A stretch of 32,522 nucleotides of DNA from Bacteroidota bacterium (GTDB taxonomy: Bacteria; Bacteroidota; Ignavibacteria; Kryptoniales; JAKASW01), in assembly GCA_021789975.1 (NCBI GenBank), contig JAJYIT010000043.1, positions 1 to 32,522 of the forward strand. The letters run 5' to 3'. Both the position numbers and the translations under genes were made by a program. The notes below the pieces were generated by a model, which was given only the letters and a program-made list of their open reading frames with translations, did not search any database and was not told the origin of the DNA. Of this stretch, positions 8,678-17,213 are shown piece by piece (the stretch's first letter is position 1; the number at the start of each line of letters is the position of its first letter).

Positions 8678-10339
8678 TTACCAAAGAACGATATTGAGAA
8701 CGACAAAGATTATCAGTGTAATGGAAGCCCAGAAGATCGGTTTCTTATGCAGCGGGACGTCTGAAGATTCCATTTTTTTCGATAATCCCCGGACGAGCCC
8801 CACCAATTCTGCTTCGGGCCGCTTTTCAGTAAAGAAGCTGACGCCGACGGCAATTCCGGAGCTAATCAGCCATGCCCACAATGCGCGCCAGAAGTTTGCG
8901 GCCATGGCACTCGCTTCTCCTCCAGGGGCAATGGCACCAGGAGTAATCCATCCCAGTTGAAGAGCCATGAACATTGCAAAGGAGACCAGCGTTCCGATAA
9001 GCATTCCCCAGAATGCACCATCAGGAGAAATCCATTTGATCAGCATGCCGAGCAGAATAACTGCAACGGCCGGGGCTAGTATCCACGATGCGATCGCCTG
9101 TAGATAATCGATGATGGTTGGCATGCTCTTCGCCCAGTAGGCCCCGATGATGCTTAGGAGGATACCGGCTACAGTAGCCACGCGCCCTACCCAGATCAAA
9201 TGCGCTTGAGATGTCTTCTTGTTTATTACAGCGTGATAGATATCGTACGTCCAGACTGTATTGAAAGCGCTCATGTTGCCGGCTTGTCCAGCCATGAACA
9301 TCGCAACAAGTGCAGTTACCCCGACGCCGATCAGCCCCGGGGGAAAATATCTCATCATTAAAAGGGGGATAACCGAATCGTAGTTGATCTTACCTCCGGT
9401 ATGAAGGAGTTCGAAGCCGCTATGCGGATTCCGCATAAGGGCGAGCCCGACCATGCCGCTCCCGACTACGACAAAGCCGAGAAGTATTTTGAAATAAGAG
9501 CTAATAATAGGTGCCATTCTCGCAGAGCGGACGTCTTTCGCCGAAAACGCTCTCTGAATTATCAGGAAATCAGTCGTCCAATACCCGAAGGAAATGCCGA
9601 ACCCCAACCCGAAGATTAGCGCCGGCCATCCAAGCTTCATCGGGTTATCTGATGCGCTTGATGTTATCGACCAAAGAGAGGTGTAGACATGGGGGAGATT
9701 TTCGAACGCTTTTGTTGGACCGCCGAGATCGACAATGCCCAGAATGGGAAGGAGAAGTATGCCGCCCCAGATTAAGAAGAACTGAATTACTTCTGTGAAT
9801 ATGGCAGACAGTAAACCGCTCAAAGTGATGTACAACGCGACGAATCCCGCCGACAGCCAAATGCTCAGGTCCCAATTCCAGCCTAGAAAGGTCTTCAGGA
9901 CCAGGGCAAGTGCGTATAGTGAAATGCCCGATGAAAGAACGGTCATAATGGAGAAGGAAACCGCATTGAGCACACGAGTCTTTTCGTCATAGCGTTCTTT
10001 AAGATAGCCGGGAGTAGACTTGATTCGACCGCTGTAATAGAAAGGCATCATGAAAATGCCGAGGAAGAGTATCGCAGGTATTGCTCCGATGAGGTAAAAA
10101 TGCATAGCAAACAAACCATACTCGGCGCCTTGTCCGGCGTAACCGACTACTTCCAGCGCTCCCATGTTAGCAGACATAAAAGCGATTCCCGCTACGAAAG
10201 CGCTGTTTCTGCGACCGGCAAGGAAATAGTCGTCGTCAGTCTTTGTGAACTTCTTAAGAAAGAATCCCACCCAAACTACGAATCCCAGATAGACCATAAG
10301 AATAGCCCAGTCGAAAACGGTCATCGAGATTGTGTGCAT
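8678..10339 (-). CDS. SSS-family sodium/sugar symporter, probably for L-fucose
   Basis: This is an inner-membrane symporter that uses the sodium gradient to import a solute. The 553-residue product starts at ATG 10339, preceded by AAGGA. It begins with a periplasmic/first-helix segment (FDWAILMVYLGFVVWVGFF) and then FTKTDDDYFLAGRR, typical of SGLT-like members. It contains the SSS signature region GLLSAIFTEVIQFFLIWGG and about 13-14 hydrophobic helices over its full length. It lies between the sugar kinase gene and a small membrane protein gene, and is the only transporter in the locus, so free fucose (or a close relative) is the inferred substrate. No outer-membrane SusC/D-type uptake genes accompany it. 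Confidence 0.93.
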   Translation of the reverse strand: MHTISMTVFDWAILMVYLGFVVWVGFFLKKFTKTDDDYFLAGRRNSAFVAGIAFMSANMGALEVVGYAGQGAEYGLFAMHFYLIGAIPAILFLGIFMMPFYYSGRIKSTPGYLKERYDEKTRVLNAVSFSIMTVLSSGISLYALALVLKTFLGWNWDLSIWLSAGFVALYITLSGLLSAIFTEVIQFFLIWGGILLLPILGIVDLGGPTKAFENLPHVYTSLWSITSSASDNPMKLGWPALIFGLGFGISFGYWTTDFLIIQRAFSAKDVRSARMAPIISSYFKILLGFVVVGSGMVGLALMRNPHSGFELLHTGGKINYDSVIPLLMMRYFPPGLIGVGVTALVAMFMAGQAGNMSAFNTVWTYDIYHAVINKKTSQAHLIWVGRVATVAGILLSIIGAYWAKSMPTIIDYLQAIASWILAPAVAVILLGMLIKWISPDGAFWGMLIGTLVSFAMFMALQLGWITPGAIAPGGEASAMAANFWRALWAWLISSGIAVGVSFFTEKRPEAELVGLVRGLSKKMESSDVPLHKKPIFWASITLIIFVVLNIVLW

Positions 10340-10357
10340 TCTCGTTTCCTTTCGTTG

Positions 10358-11830
10358 TCAAACCTCAAAGGTTCGCGTCTTTTCTAATGTGTCCCATTTC
10401 CCGGAGTCGCGTGGCAAGTACTCTCTCAATTCGAACGACTCCCTAATCATCTCTCTCCCGTGGGCAAACGATTTTATGTTGCCGTTCGTTATCGCTTGGA
10501 CCATAATATTACCGAGGACTGATGCTTCGACTGGTCCGGCAGTCACCGGAATTCCCGCTGCATCGGAAGAAAACTGATTCAATAAACTGTTGCGGGAACC
10601 GCCTCCCACAATGTATAACCTTTCAATATTGACCCTGCTAACGTCCTCGAGTTTTCTGATTGCGGATCTATACTTAAGTGCCAGACTGTCGAAGATTGTG
10701 CGAACTATCTGAGACTTAGTCTTCGGCGCAGGTTGATTTGTGCGGCTGCAAAAATGAATTATGGCGGTTTCCATGTCGGTGGGATTTAGAAATGAGGAGT
10801 CTGCCGGATCCACAAGACTACCGCATTCCTGAGTCTCCATCGCTAAACCTGCAATCTCATCGTAAGAGTAATGAATTCCCGATCCTTCCCATTTCTTTCT
10901 TACCTCCTGCAGTAGCCACAGCCCCACGATGTTCTGAAGGAAAGTTATCTTACCATTTGTTCCTCCCTCATTGGTAAAATTTTCCCGGCGGGCAGCATAG
11001 TTGACTATGGGCATATCGGACTCTATTCCGACCAGCGACCACGTGCCCGAGCTCAGGTATGCCCATCGCCCGGACACGGCAGGGACCGCTGCAACTGCAC
11101 TCGCCGTATCATGGCTTCCCACGGCGATGACTTCACATTCGTTTACTCCAGTCTCCGCCGCAATCGATGGAAGTATTCTGCCTATCCTGGTCCCGGGAGT
11201 GATCAAGGGTGCCATGATGTCATTGGGCAATCCAAGAGTTGAAAAAATAGCTTGATCAAATTCCTTAGACCAAACGTTCAAGAGCTGCGATGTGGACGAA
11301 ATAGTGTATTCAGAAAACTCCTTTCCAGTAAGAAGGTAGTTGAAGATATCGGGCATAAACAAGAGCGTGCTGTATTTACTTAGAGATCCCCGGTCATTAT
11401 CGATCAAGCTGTATAGCTGGAAGAGGGAATTGATCTGCATGAATTGTATTCCGGTTCTTCTATAGATCTCATCAAGGGGTATTTTCTTAAAAACCTTCTC
11501 CATAATCCCGTCTGTGCGTTTATCCCTGTATGTGAAAGGAAGATCTATCGAATTATGCTCAGTGTTCATGAGCCCGAAATCTACCCCCCAGGTGTCGACT
11601 CCGACGGATAGGATGCCTCGATGCCCCTTCTCGACAGCAATCCTCAGTGCCGTCTTTACATCAGCGAAGAGTCGCGGTACATCCCACCGTAAGTGGCCGG
11701 CCACGATAAGAGGGACATTTGGGAATCTATGGATTTCTTCCAGAATTATTCTCCCAGCGTCCAATGTCCCGACGAAAGCTCTCCCGGTTTCGGCGCCGAG
11801 ATCTATTGCTAGAAATTTTGGTTTAGGCAT
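10358..11830 (-). CDS. rhaB: FGGY sugar kinase of the rhamnulokinase type, probable L-fuculokinase role
   Basis: This is a cytoplasmic ATP-dependent kinase that phosphorylates a 6-deoxyketose at O1. ATG 11830 is preferred; a GTG 21 nt upstream is possible, but GAG followed by TGAGCCT fits the ATG better. The 490-residue product equals RhaB in length and has its hallmarks: AIDLGAETGR near the N-terminus, GVDTWGVDFGL, YRDKRTDGIM, GIQFMQINSLFQL, AVGSHDTASAVAAVPA, SSGTWSLVG and NFTNEGG. By family this is a rhamnulokinase. By context, directly after fucI, it should act on L-fuculose. RhaB enzymes are known to tolerate related deoxyketoses. No rhamnose isomerase gene is in the window. Confidence 0.9.
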   Translation of the reverse strand: MPKPKFLAIDLGAETGRAFVGTLDAGRIILEEIHRFPNVPLIVAGHLRWDVPRLFADVKTALRIAVEKGHRGILSVGVDTWGVDFGLMNTEHNSIDLPFTYRDKRTDGIMEKVFKKIPLDEIYRRTGIQFMQINSLFQLYSLIDNDRGSLSKYSTLLFMPDIFNYLLTGKEFSEYTISSTSQLLNVWSKEFDQAIFSTLGLPNDIMAPLITPGTRIGRILPSIAAETGVNECEVIAVGSHDTASAVAAVPAVSGRWAYLSSGTWSLVGIESDMPIVNYAARRENFTNEGGTNGKITFLQNIVGLWLLQEVRKKWEGSGIHYSYDEIAGLAMETQECGSLVDPADSSFLNPTDMETAIIHFCSRTNQPAPKTKSQIVRTIFDSLALKYRSAIRKLEDVSRVNIERLYIVGGGSRNSLLNQFSSDAAGIPVTAGPVEASVLGNIMVQAITNGNIKSFAHGREMIRESFELREYLPRDSGKWDTLEKTRTFEV

Positions 11831-11998
11831 AGGCTCACTCGAATTGGGCACTCTTTCAAACTGAGTTAACCAGTCTTGGGAAGTACTCCATAGTATTTCT
11901 TCGATTCGCAGGTAGATGCAGAGATTTCTTCATTCGAAACAAGATGCGGATCTTTCTGCCTGGTTTGGATGTCTCGCGGAACGCATTGCAGGTCTACC

Positions 11999-13816
11999 TC
12001 ATCTTCTTCCGTATAGTGGTCCGAAGTTGGCGCAAGCCCTGAAGTCTCCCCCTTCAAGATCTGTCGTGCCGAAAGCGCTCCACGCACTTGGTCTATAGAT
12101 CCTGTCGCGCGAAACATTATGCATGCTTACCGGGATTCTAAGCATCGATGCCAAGGTAATCAACTTGTCCCCGATGTGACCGAAGCTGATTGCGCCATGA
12201 TTCGCACCCCAATTTGCCATAACGTTGTAGACGTCAGTAAATGCACCACCTCCAGTGAGCAGCGGTGCGAACCATGTTGTCGGCCATGTCGGATTCGTTC
12301 TCCTGTCAAGGACGGTATGGACATTTCTAGGAAGCTCCACACTGTATCCTTCTGCGATCTGGAGAACAGGCCCCAGTCCCTTGATGAGATTCACCCTTGA
12401 CATGGTCATAGGCATGTCTCCCTCGGTCAGAAATAACGACGAGAAACCACCTCCCCTGAAATATTCCCTGTCTGCGGGACACCATTTTGTCGCTTTCAGA
12501 CACTCCGAAGCCTCTGAGGCAGATATCTCCCAGAAGGGTTTCATTGCGGGATTGCCTTTCAATCTTTGCCGACCTGTGGCGTCAAGAGTGATTGAACCCG
12601 AGTTGATTAGATGAAGTATCCCGCCCGCTGCCTTCCCCTTCAAAACGTGTCCGGTCACTCGCTTCACTGCTGCAGGACTCCAGTAGGTCCTCACGTCAGA
12701 GAACATCTGGGCGGCATTTGACAAGAGATGCCCGAACAACATTGCTGCACCATTGAGACTATCGTTTTCCGTTGCGACGAGAAACGGCTCTCTAATGCCA
12801 TTCCAATCGAAAGAGGAGTTCAGAATCGCCTCAAGAAAATCTCCGTTGGGAAAATGATCCGTCCATTGACGTTGTCCCTGGAACCCCGCAAGTATCGCGT
12901 TATGACCCATGGCTTCCTCTTCAAAGCCGAGGTCTTTAAGATGGTCGTTGCCTATCATCAGGTCCCTCGCGATTAGCGCCATCTTGACAATTGTTTCCCA
13001 CTCATAATCCTTCCGTACTCTTGATGCGCGGTTCTTAGCTGTGTTGATATCATCTCCCTCGCTGCAATTCTTAAGTGTCCAGTTCAGAGCTTTTTTGTAC
13101 TCAGCTGGATCGTAGATGGTCTCTTCAATCCTCCTGACAAACTCCGACATGTCTACCGATTCGTTTCTCATTCCCAAATAGTCAGCGAAGAAGTCGTGGT
13201 TCACAACGGAGCCAGCAATCCCCATTGAGACAGAGCCCATTGAAAGATACGCCTTACCTCTCATTTCTGCCGCGGCAAGTCCTGCCTTCGCGAAGCGCAG
13301 TAACTTCTCTCCGACGTCAGGAGGGATATCAGTTTCAGATTTATCCTGAATATCTCTTCCGTATATAGCGAATGCGGGGAGCCCCTTTTGTGAATAACCT
13401 GCGAGTGCGGCGGCCAAATAGACTGCTCCCGGTCTTTCAGTTCCATTGAATCCCCACACAGCTTTGGGAATCAACGGATCAGAATCCATCACCTCTGTCC
13501 CGTAGCACCAGCATGGCGTGACGGTGATGGACACACCGACATCCTCATGCTGAAATTTCTCGGCTGCGCTTGCCGCCTCTGCAACTCCTCCTATGCAAGT
13601 GTCGGCAATAACACATTCGACTGCCAATCCGTTTGAGTGACGCAAATTGTCGGCCAGAAACCTCGCGGCATTCCTAGCCATTTGCATCGTTTGATTCTCA
13701 AGCGATTCTCGGACACCCCTTTGCCTCCCATCTATCACCGGTCGAATTCCAATTTTGGGGAGACTTCCGCGAAGGCGCTTCACGGGCGGATTAACCGAGA
13801 TTTTTGAATTGTTCAT
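11999..13816 (-). CDS. fucI: L-fucose isomerase
   Basis: This enzyme converts L-fucose to L-fuculose, the first step of the pathway, with a divalent metal (Mn) in the family. The 605-residue product is slightly longer than the 591-residue E. coli enzyme and keeps its most conserved segments: PCWCYG near 101, [17 protein letters not shown] at about 304-320, ATENDSLNG at 348-356, [15 protein letters not shown] at about 376-390, ANWGANHG at 534-541, and a C-terminus ending in [14 protein letters not shown]. The ATG at 13816 follows AAAGG with a 7-nt gap. A 207-nt spacer separates it from the upstream GH29 and has no LacI-type palindrome, so it is probably read from the promoter ahead of that GH29. 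Confidence 0.96.
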   Translation of the reverse strand: MNNSKISVNPPVKRLRGSLPKIGIRPVIDGRQRGVRESLENQTMQMARNAARFLADNLRHSNGLAVECVIADTCIGGVAEAASAAEKFQHEDVGVSITVTPCWCYGTEVMDSDPLIPKAVWGFNGTERPGAVYLAAALAGYSQKGLPAFAIYGRDIQDKSETDIPPDVGEKLLRFAKAGLAAAEMRGKAYLSMGSVSMGIAGSVVNHDFFADYLGMRNESVDMSEFVRRIEETIYDPAEYKKALNWTLKNCSEGDDINTAKNRASRVRKDYEWETIVKMALIARDLMIGNDHLKDLGFEEEAMGHNAILAGFQGQRQWTDHFPNGDFLEAILNSSFDWNGIREPFLVATENDSLNGAAMLFGHLLSNAAQMFSDVRTYWSPAAVKRVTGHVLKGKAAGGILHLINSGSITLDATGRQRLKGNPAMKPFWEISASEASECLKATKWCPADREYFRGGGFSSLFLTEGDMPMTMSRVNLIKGLGPVLQIAEGYSVELPRNVHTVLDRRTNPTWPTTWFAPLLTGGGAFTDVYNVMANWGANHGAISFGHIGDKLITLASMLRIPVSMHNVSRDRIYRPSAWSAFGTTDLEGGDFRACANFGPLYGRR

Positions 13817-14023
13817 CGCTATCCCTTTCTTATCCTCTGGCGAGTGGATCTTTTCTTCGAACTGTTATCGTGGTATGGTGATGGTGCTTTTTCTTGGCTC
13901 CGTCGATTAGCTAACGTATTGGTATGGATCAGATCATGGCACTCTTGAGTATCGGCTTTAAGCCGCTTAGGCCGTTAATAGACGATCCAGGCCGGATTGC
14001 CATATCGAAATGACGACTTGATG

Positions 14024-15577
14024 TCATCCAGTGCGTCCTTTCAGGTTCAGGTATTTCTGTGGTAACTCAAATAGACCGAAGTTAGATAGAGACGGATTCA
14101 GTCGAGATCGCTCGATAACAAGCCGAACCTGATCCGTCGTGACCTGTTTGAATCGAAGTAATCTCTTGTAGCCCACCGTTGTTTCGTGTCTAAGAGTGTG
14201 CCAATGTTTACCGTCCCTGTAATCGATTCTGAATCGCTCAATTCGCTGGCCGACTAGAATTTGCTCCTGTAACATGGCGACATCAAATGTCTCCTGATGA
14301 GGAAGGGTGAATACTATGGTAGAGGTATCTTCGCCCTTTCTGGCTATCCAGTACTTGTTTCTGCCGAACAGAACTTCAGCGGATACTGATTTCTTCTGTC
14401 CGTCGACATCAACCATAGCGTCGGCGGCATAATTCCGTCCGAACGTTTTGCTGAGGACCTTGTGCAAGCCTATCAGGGATTTAGCATCATACTTACTGAT
14501 GAGCCCCTTCTTGTTCGGTGGGACATTGAGCAGAAGAACGTCGTTTCTTCCGACCGAGCTAAAATAGATATTCACCAACTGGGATACAGATTTAACCTCG
14601 GTGTCTTGTGAGGCATGGTAAAACCATCCGGGCCGGATTGAAACATCGGCTTCGGCGGGGTACCAAAACAGAGCTTTTGCTCCATAGATTTTCTGCCGAC
14701 CGCCAAGATCATCACCCATGTAATTGTGAGGATCGAAGATTTGGTCGATAGGATGAGCCAAGCGGTTGATTGGCTTTAGATCGACGGTCATACGGTCTAT
14801 CGGAAGAACATCCCATTCGGTTGTTCTACCAACACCGGATTCTGTTCCAACCCACCGTATATCTGGACCCATTATTGCGATCAGAGCGTTAGGCTGAAGA
14901 CGCCTTACAATTTTGTAGTATGCGTGCCAGTCGTAAACTTGTTTTTTCGGATAGCCCGGAGCGATTCCGCCATCAAACCAGATTTCTGTTATCGGACCAT
15001 AGTTGGTGAGTAGCTCCCTCAGTTGATTCTCGTAATAGGTGTTGTACTCCTCTGTACCATAAACCGGGCTATGCTGATCCCACGGAGAGAGATACAAGCC
15101 GACTTTCAGACCGTATTTCCTGCACGCCTTCACGAAACTACCGACAACGTCCCCTTTCCCTTTCTCCCACGTTGAATATTTAACACTATATTTCGTGTAT
15201 CTGCTTGGCCACAAACAAAAGCCATCTTCGTGTTTAGCGGTGAGGATGGCCATCTTCACTCCGGCATTTTTCAATGTGCGGGCCCATTGATCGCAATTCA
15301 GGTCGGTCGGATTGAACTGAGATGGATTCGCACTCTTTTTGGCCCACTCAACTCCGGTGAAGGTGTTCATCCCGAAATGGATGAAGGCATTAAATTCCAT
15401 TTTCTGCCAGGCGTATTGCTGGGGAGACGGGATTACGGTGGCAGCTTCCGCTACTACATCTGCCTTGCTGGCACCCAAGGGTACCACCGCAAAGTTTCGA
15501 AAGGACTGTGCAGGTGCTGATTCGAAGGAAAGAAGCAAAGTGAAGCAGATCAGGGTTACCGGGTTAAATGATCTCAA
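14024..15577 (-). CDS. Exported alpha-L-fucosidase, GH29 (subfamily B-like), first structural gene of the operon
   Basis: This is a third GH29 fucosidase. The 517-residue frame starts with TTG 15577 and gives a clear signal peptide (MRSFNPVTLICFTLLL...APAQS). The ribosome site in front of the TTG is weak, and the start overlaps the stop of a 62-codon upstream frame as TTGA. Motifs are FIHFGMNTF at 65-73 (HFG rather than HWG), KHEDGFCLWPS at 115-125 and EIWFDGG with nucleophile Asp202. TTEWDVLP lies near 252-259. A C-terminal beta-sandwich of about 120 residues ends in SNFGLFELP and resembles those of GH29-B enzymes, which in the family favour alpha-1,3/1,4-linked fucose of Lewis-type structures. 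The subfamily assignment is my inference. Confidence 0.92.
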   Translation of the reverse strand: MRSFNPVTLICFTLLLSFESAPAQSFRNFAVVPLGASKADVVAEAATVIPSPQQYAWQKMEFNAFIHFGMNTFTGVEWAKKSANPSQFNPTDLNCDQWARTLKNAGVKMAILTAKHEDGFCLWPSRYTKYSVKYSTWEKGKGDVVGSFVKACRKYGLKVGLYLSPWDQHSPVYGTEEYNTYYENQLRELLTNYGPITEIWFDGGIAPGYPKKQVYDWHAYYKIVRRLQPNALIAIMGPDIRWVGTESGVGRTTEWDVLPIDRMTVDLKPINRLAHPIDQIFDPHNYMGDDLGGRQKIYGAKALFWYPAEADVSIRPGWFYHASQDTEVKSVSQLVNIYFSSVGRNDVLLLNVPPNKKGLISKYDAKSLIGLHKVLSKTFGRNYAADAMVDVDGQKKSVSAEVLFGRNKYWIARKGEDTSTIVFTLPHQETFDVAMLQEQILVGQRIERFRIDYRDGKHWHTLRHETTVGYKRLLRFKQVTTDQVRLVIERSRLNPSLSNFGLFELPQKYLNLKGRTG

Positions 15578-15762
15578 TGAAGTGGTCCACCCGCAGTGTG
15601 CAGATGCTTGAAGCGAGGTATCCTTGTAATGATGGTGGCAGCAATTCTAGGCTGAGCAGTCTTGAGGCGAGAATGAGAGGTCCTCGAGGTTTTGAGTGAC
15701 CACGTTTGGTGGTGTGCAGATCTCCGTTGAACTTTTGCTAGAACCACTTTGCAGTCGGGCAA
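15574..15762 (-). CDS. Candidate 62-codon leader frame upstream of the first fucosidase
   Basis: A frame of 62 codons starts at TTG 15762, with AAGGAA at 15771-15776 and an 8-nt gap, and stops at TGA 15574-15576. Its stop overlaps the TTG start of the GH29 gene (TTGA). It lies wholly inside the predicted 5' leader, downstream of the operator. The product is basic and polar, with no recognised motif and an amino-acid make-up that does not look like a folded protein. It may therefore act only as a translated leader that brings ribosomes to the weak fucosidase start, or it may be chance. Confidence 0.25.
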   Translation of the reverse strand: MPDCKVVLAKVQRRSAHHQTWSLKTSRTSHSRLKTAQPRIAATIITRIPRFKHLHTAGGPLH

Positions 15763-15789
15763 TCGAACCGTTCCTTGTGCGACGGATTA

Positions 15790-15805
15790 TGTTAAACGTT
15801 TAACA
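15790..15805. promoter_or_regulatory. LacI-family operator, 16-bp perfect palindrome
   Basis: The sequence TGTTAAACGTTTAACA is identical to its reverse complement and has the central CG typical of LacI-family operators. It lies about 24-39 nt downstream of the predicted transcription start of the fucose operon. A repressor bound here could block promoter escape or elongation. The lacI-type gene at 15956-16954 is the obvious source of the protein. I did not find a second full copy in the window; only a half-site (TGTTAAAC, 16972-16979) is present just upstream of lacI. Confidence 0.85.
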
Positions 15806-15835
15806 CGATTATGTGTACCAACTCATCGGTGGAGC

Positions 15836-15864
15836 ATTATAATAATAAGTCGTCTGAATGTAAA
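15836..15864 (-). promoter_or_regulatory. Sigma70-type promoter of the fucose operon
   Basis: On the minus strand TTTACA (15859-15864) is followed after exactly 17 nt by TATAAT (15836-15841). The match is 5 of 6 for the -35 and 6 of 6 for the -10. Transcription should start near 15829, giving a leader of about 250 nt before the GH29 start at 15577. The LacI-type palindrome lies just downstream. If the host uses a Bacteroidetes-type sigma factor with other -10/-33 consensus elements, the assignment would be less certain. Confidence 0.7.
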
Positions 15865-15955
15865 GCACTTTCTTCGAACTTCGTGTGGAAAAGCCTGCCG
15901 CTTCTCTTTCGACCGCAATTGCTTCAAGTAAAAATGCGGGATCACAAAGCAAACT

Positions 15956-16954
15956 TTACGTCATAGTCCGACACGATTCCCTGATCACCAATTCAGGCTT
16001 GAGATAAATGCCGTCTTTCAATTTTCGGTTCGGATCTTCTATTCTTCTGACAAGTATCCTAACCGCATTCTTACCCAATTCATCGATCGGCTGAAGGATA
16101 TGGGTTATGCCAGGCGTGAAGATATCATTACCCGGTATCTCATCATAGCACACCAATGAGATATCATCCGGTATCTTCAACGCCAATGAGTTTGCCGCCT
16201 TGATTGCTCCGATCGTCATCAGGCTATTGAAGGAAAAGAGAGCCGTGGGAGCACTCTTGGCCTGGAGCATCTCTCGTACAGTTTCATAGGCTATGGACTC
16301 TTTGAACTCGCAATTTCGAACGTGCTCTCGGGTAACTTCGATCCCATTTGCGCTCATGGCATGACAAAAGCCTCTGTACCTCTCGCGATCAGGAAAAAGG
16401 ATACCGGGTCCCTTGAGCACCCCAATCCTTCGATGGCCCAGTCCGATCACATATTCGGTCAGCTTCACTGCACCATCGTAGTGGTCTGTGGAAACAAAAT
16501 CTACCTCTAATGACTTGAACACTCTGTCTACGAGCACGATGTTCACTTTCGCACGCATCAGATACTTGACAGATTCCTCAGAGTGCGGCACGATGAGGAT
16601 TCCGTCCACACGGTGAGATAAGAAAGTCCTGACAAGCTTCATCTCGTCGTCGGGGTTTTCATCAGTATTGCACAACAAAGTCGTATATCCGAACTGCCTC
16701 GCAGAATCCTCGACCGCTCGAAACCAGCTATTGAAGAATGTATTCTTGATGTCAGGCATCACGATACCAATTGTGTTTGTCCGACGCTTGACTAGAGATC
16801 TGGCAACCTGACTAGGTTGGTAACCTAATTCCTCCATTACCATCTTGATCTTCCGGGCAGTCTTGGAGCTGACTTTGTCGGGTCGATTGAGTACCCTGGA
16901 GACCGTCATAACAGACACTCTCGCTTTTCTCGCAACGTCGTGGATTGTAGCCAT
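15956..16954 (-). CDS. LacI-family transcriptional regulator of the fucose operon
   Basis: This is a DNA-binding repressor of 332 residues. The N-terminal helix-turn-helix is canonical (TIHDVARKARVSVMTVSRVLN, residues 3-23), followed by the hinge region (QPSQVARSLVKRRTNTIGIV, about 46-65) and a periplasmic-binding-protein-like effector domain (about 60-325) with MPDIKNTFF, GHRRIG and VCYDEIPG. The ATG at 16954 gives the classical MATIHDVA start; the upstream ribosome site is poor. It is encoded just upstream of the fucose operon in the same orientation, with the palindromic operator between them. The likely effector is fucose or a phosphorylated intermediate, but the sequence does not say which. 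Confidence 0.95.
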   Translation of the reverse strand: MATIHDVARKARVSVMTVSRVLNRPDKVSSKTARKIKMVMEELGYQPSQVARSLVKRRTNTIGIVMPDIKNTFFNSWFRAVEDSARQFGYTTLLCNTDENPDDEMKLVRTFLSHRVDGILIVPHSEESVKYLMRAKVNIVLVDRVFKSLEVDFVSTDHYDGAVKLTEYVIGLGHRRIGVLKGPGILFPDRERYRGFCHAMSANGIEVTREHVRNCEFKESIAYETVREMLQAKSAPTALFSFNSLMTIGAIKAANSLALKIPDDISLVCYDEIPGNDIFTPGITHILQPIDELGKNAVRILVRRIEDPNRKLKDGIYLKPELVIRESCRTMT

Positions 16955-17018
16955 CCCTAAGATCCAAAAGTTGTTAAACTATTCTGCTTCAACTCGTATG
17001 TTCGACCTTCCGCGCTCC

Positions 17019-17034
17019 TGTCATTAACCTGACA
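17019..17034. promoter_or_regulatory. Inverted repeat in the lacI upstream region
   Basis: The sequence TGTCATTAACCTGACA consists of 5-bp arms (TGTCA/TGACA) around six bases and lies about 65-80 nt upstream of the regulator gene. On the minus strand TTGACG lies slightly further upstream (17041-17046), so the repeat would sit at or near a weak promoter. It differs from the fucose operator. Its role is unknown, and it may be chance. Confidence 0.25.
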
Positions 17035-17152
17035 ATAATTTCGTCAATCCCTTCTTCGAATTCAAACGGAGAGAAGGAAGATTACTCGATGAACTTCATC
17101 CCAAGAGACTGTTACTAAAACATGTTCAACACATCGGGAGGTCCATATATGG

Positions 17153-17177
17153 CAAAGCCGCCTCGAGGGCGGCTTTG
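17153..17177 (-). terminator. Hairpin downstream of glnA, probable terminator
   Basis: A 10-bp perfect stem (CAAAGCCGCC paired with GGCGGCTTTG) with a 5-nt loop lies 37 nt past the glnA stop codon. It is strong and GC-rich with a T/A-rich base. No T run follows the stem on either strand, so it may act as a 3'-end stabiliser rather than a classical intrinsic terminator. It separates glnA from the lacI promoter region. Confidence 0.55.
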
Positions 17178-17213
17178 AGTGCTAACTGAAGAGAGACGAT
17201 TTTGCAGTTCAGA

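Noticed and set aside
11866-12117. Minus-strand frame of 83 codons over the end of fucI
   Set aside because: Most of it overlaps the conserved FucI C-terminus in another frame. No motif or ribosome site was seen.
13817-14023. Second operator or promoter ahead of fucI (TTAGCTAA at about 13908-13915)
   Set aside because: It is a short AT-rich palindrome without similarity to the 15790-15805 operator and without a convincing promoter.
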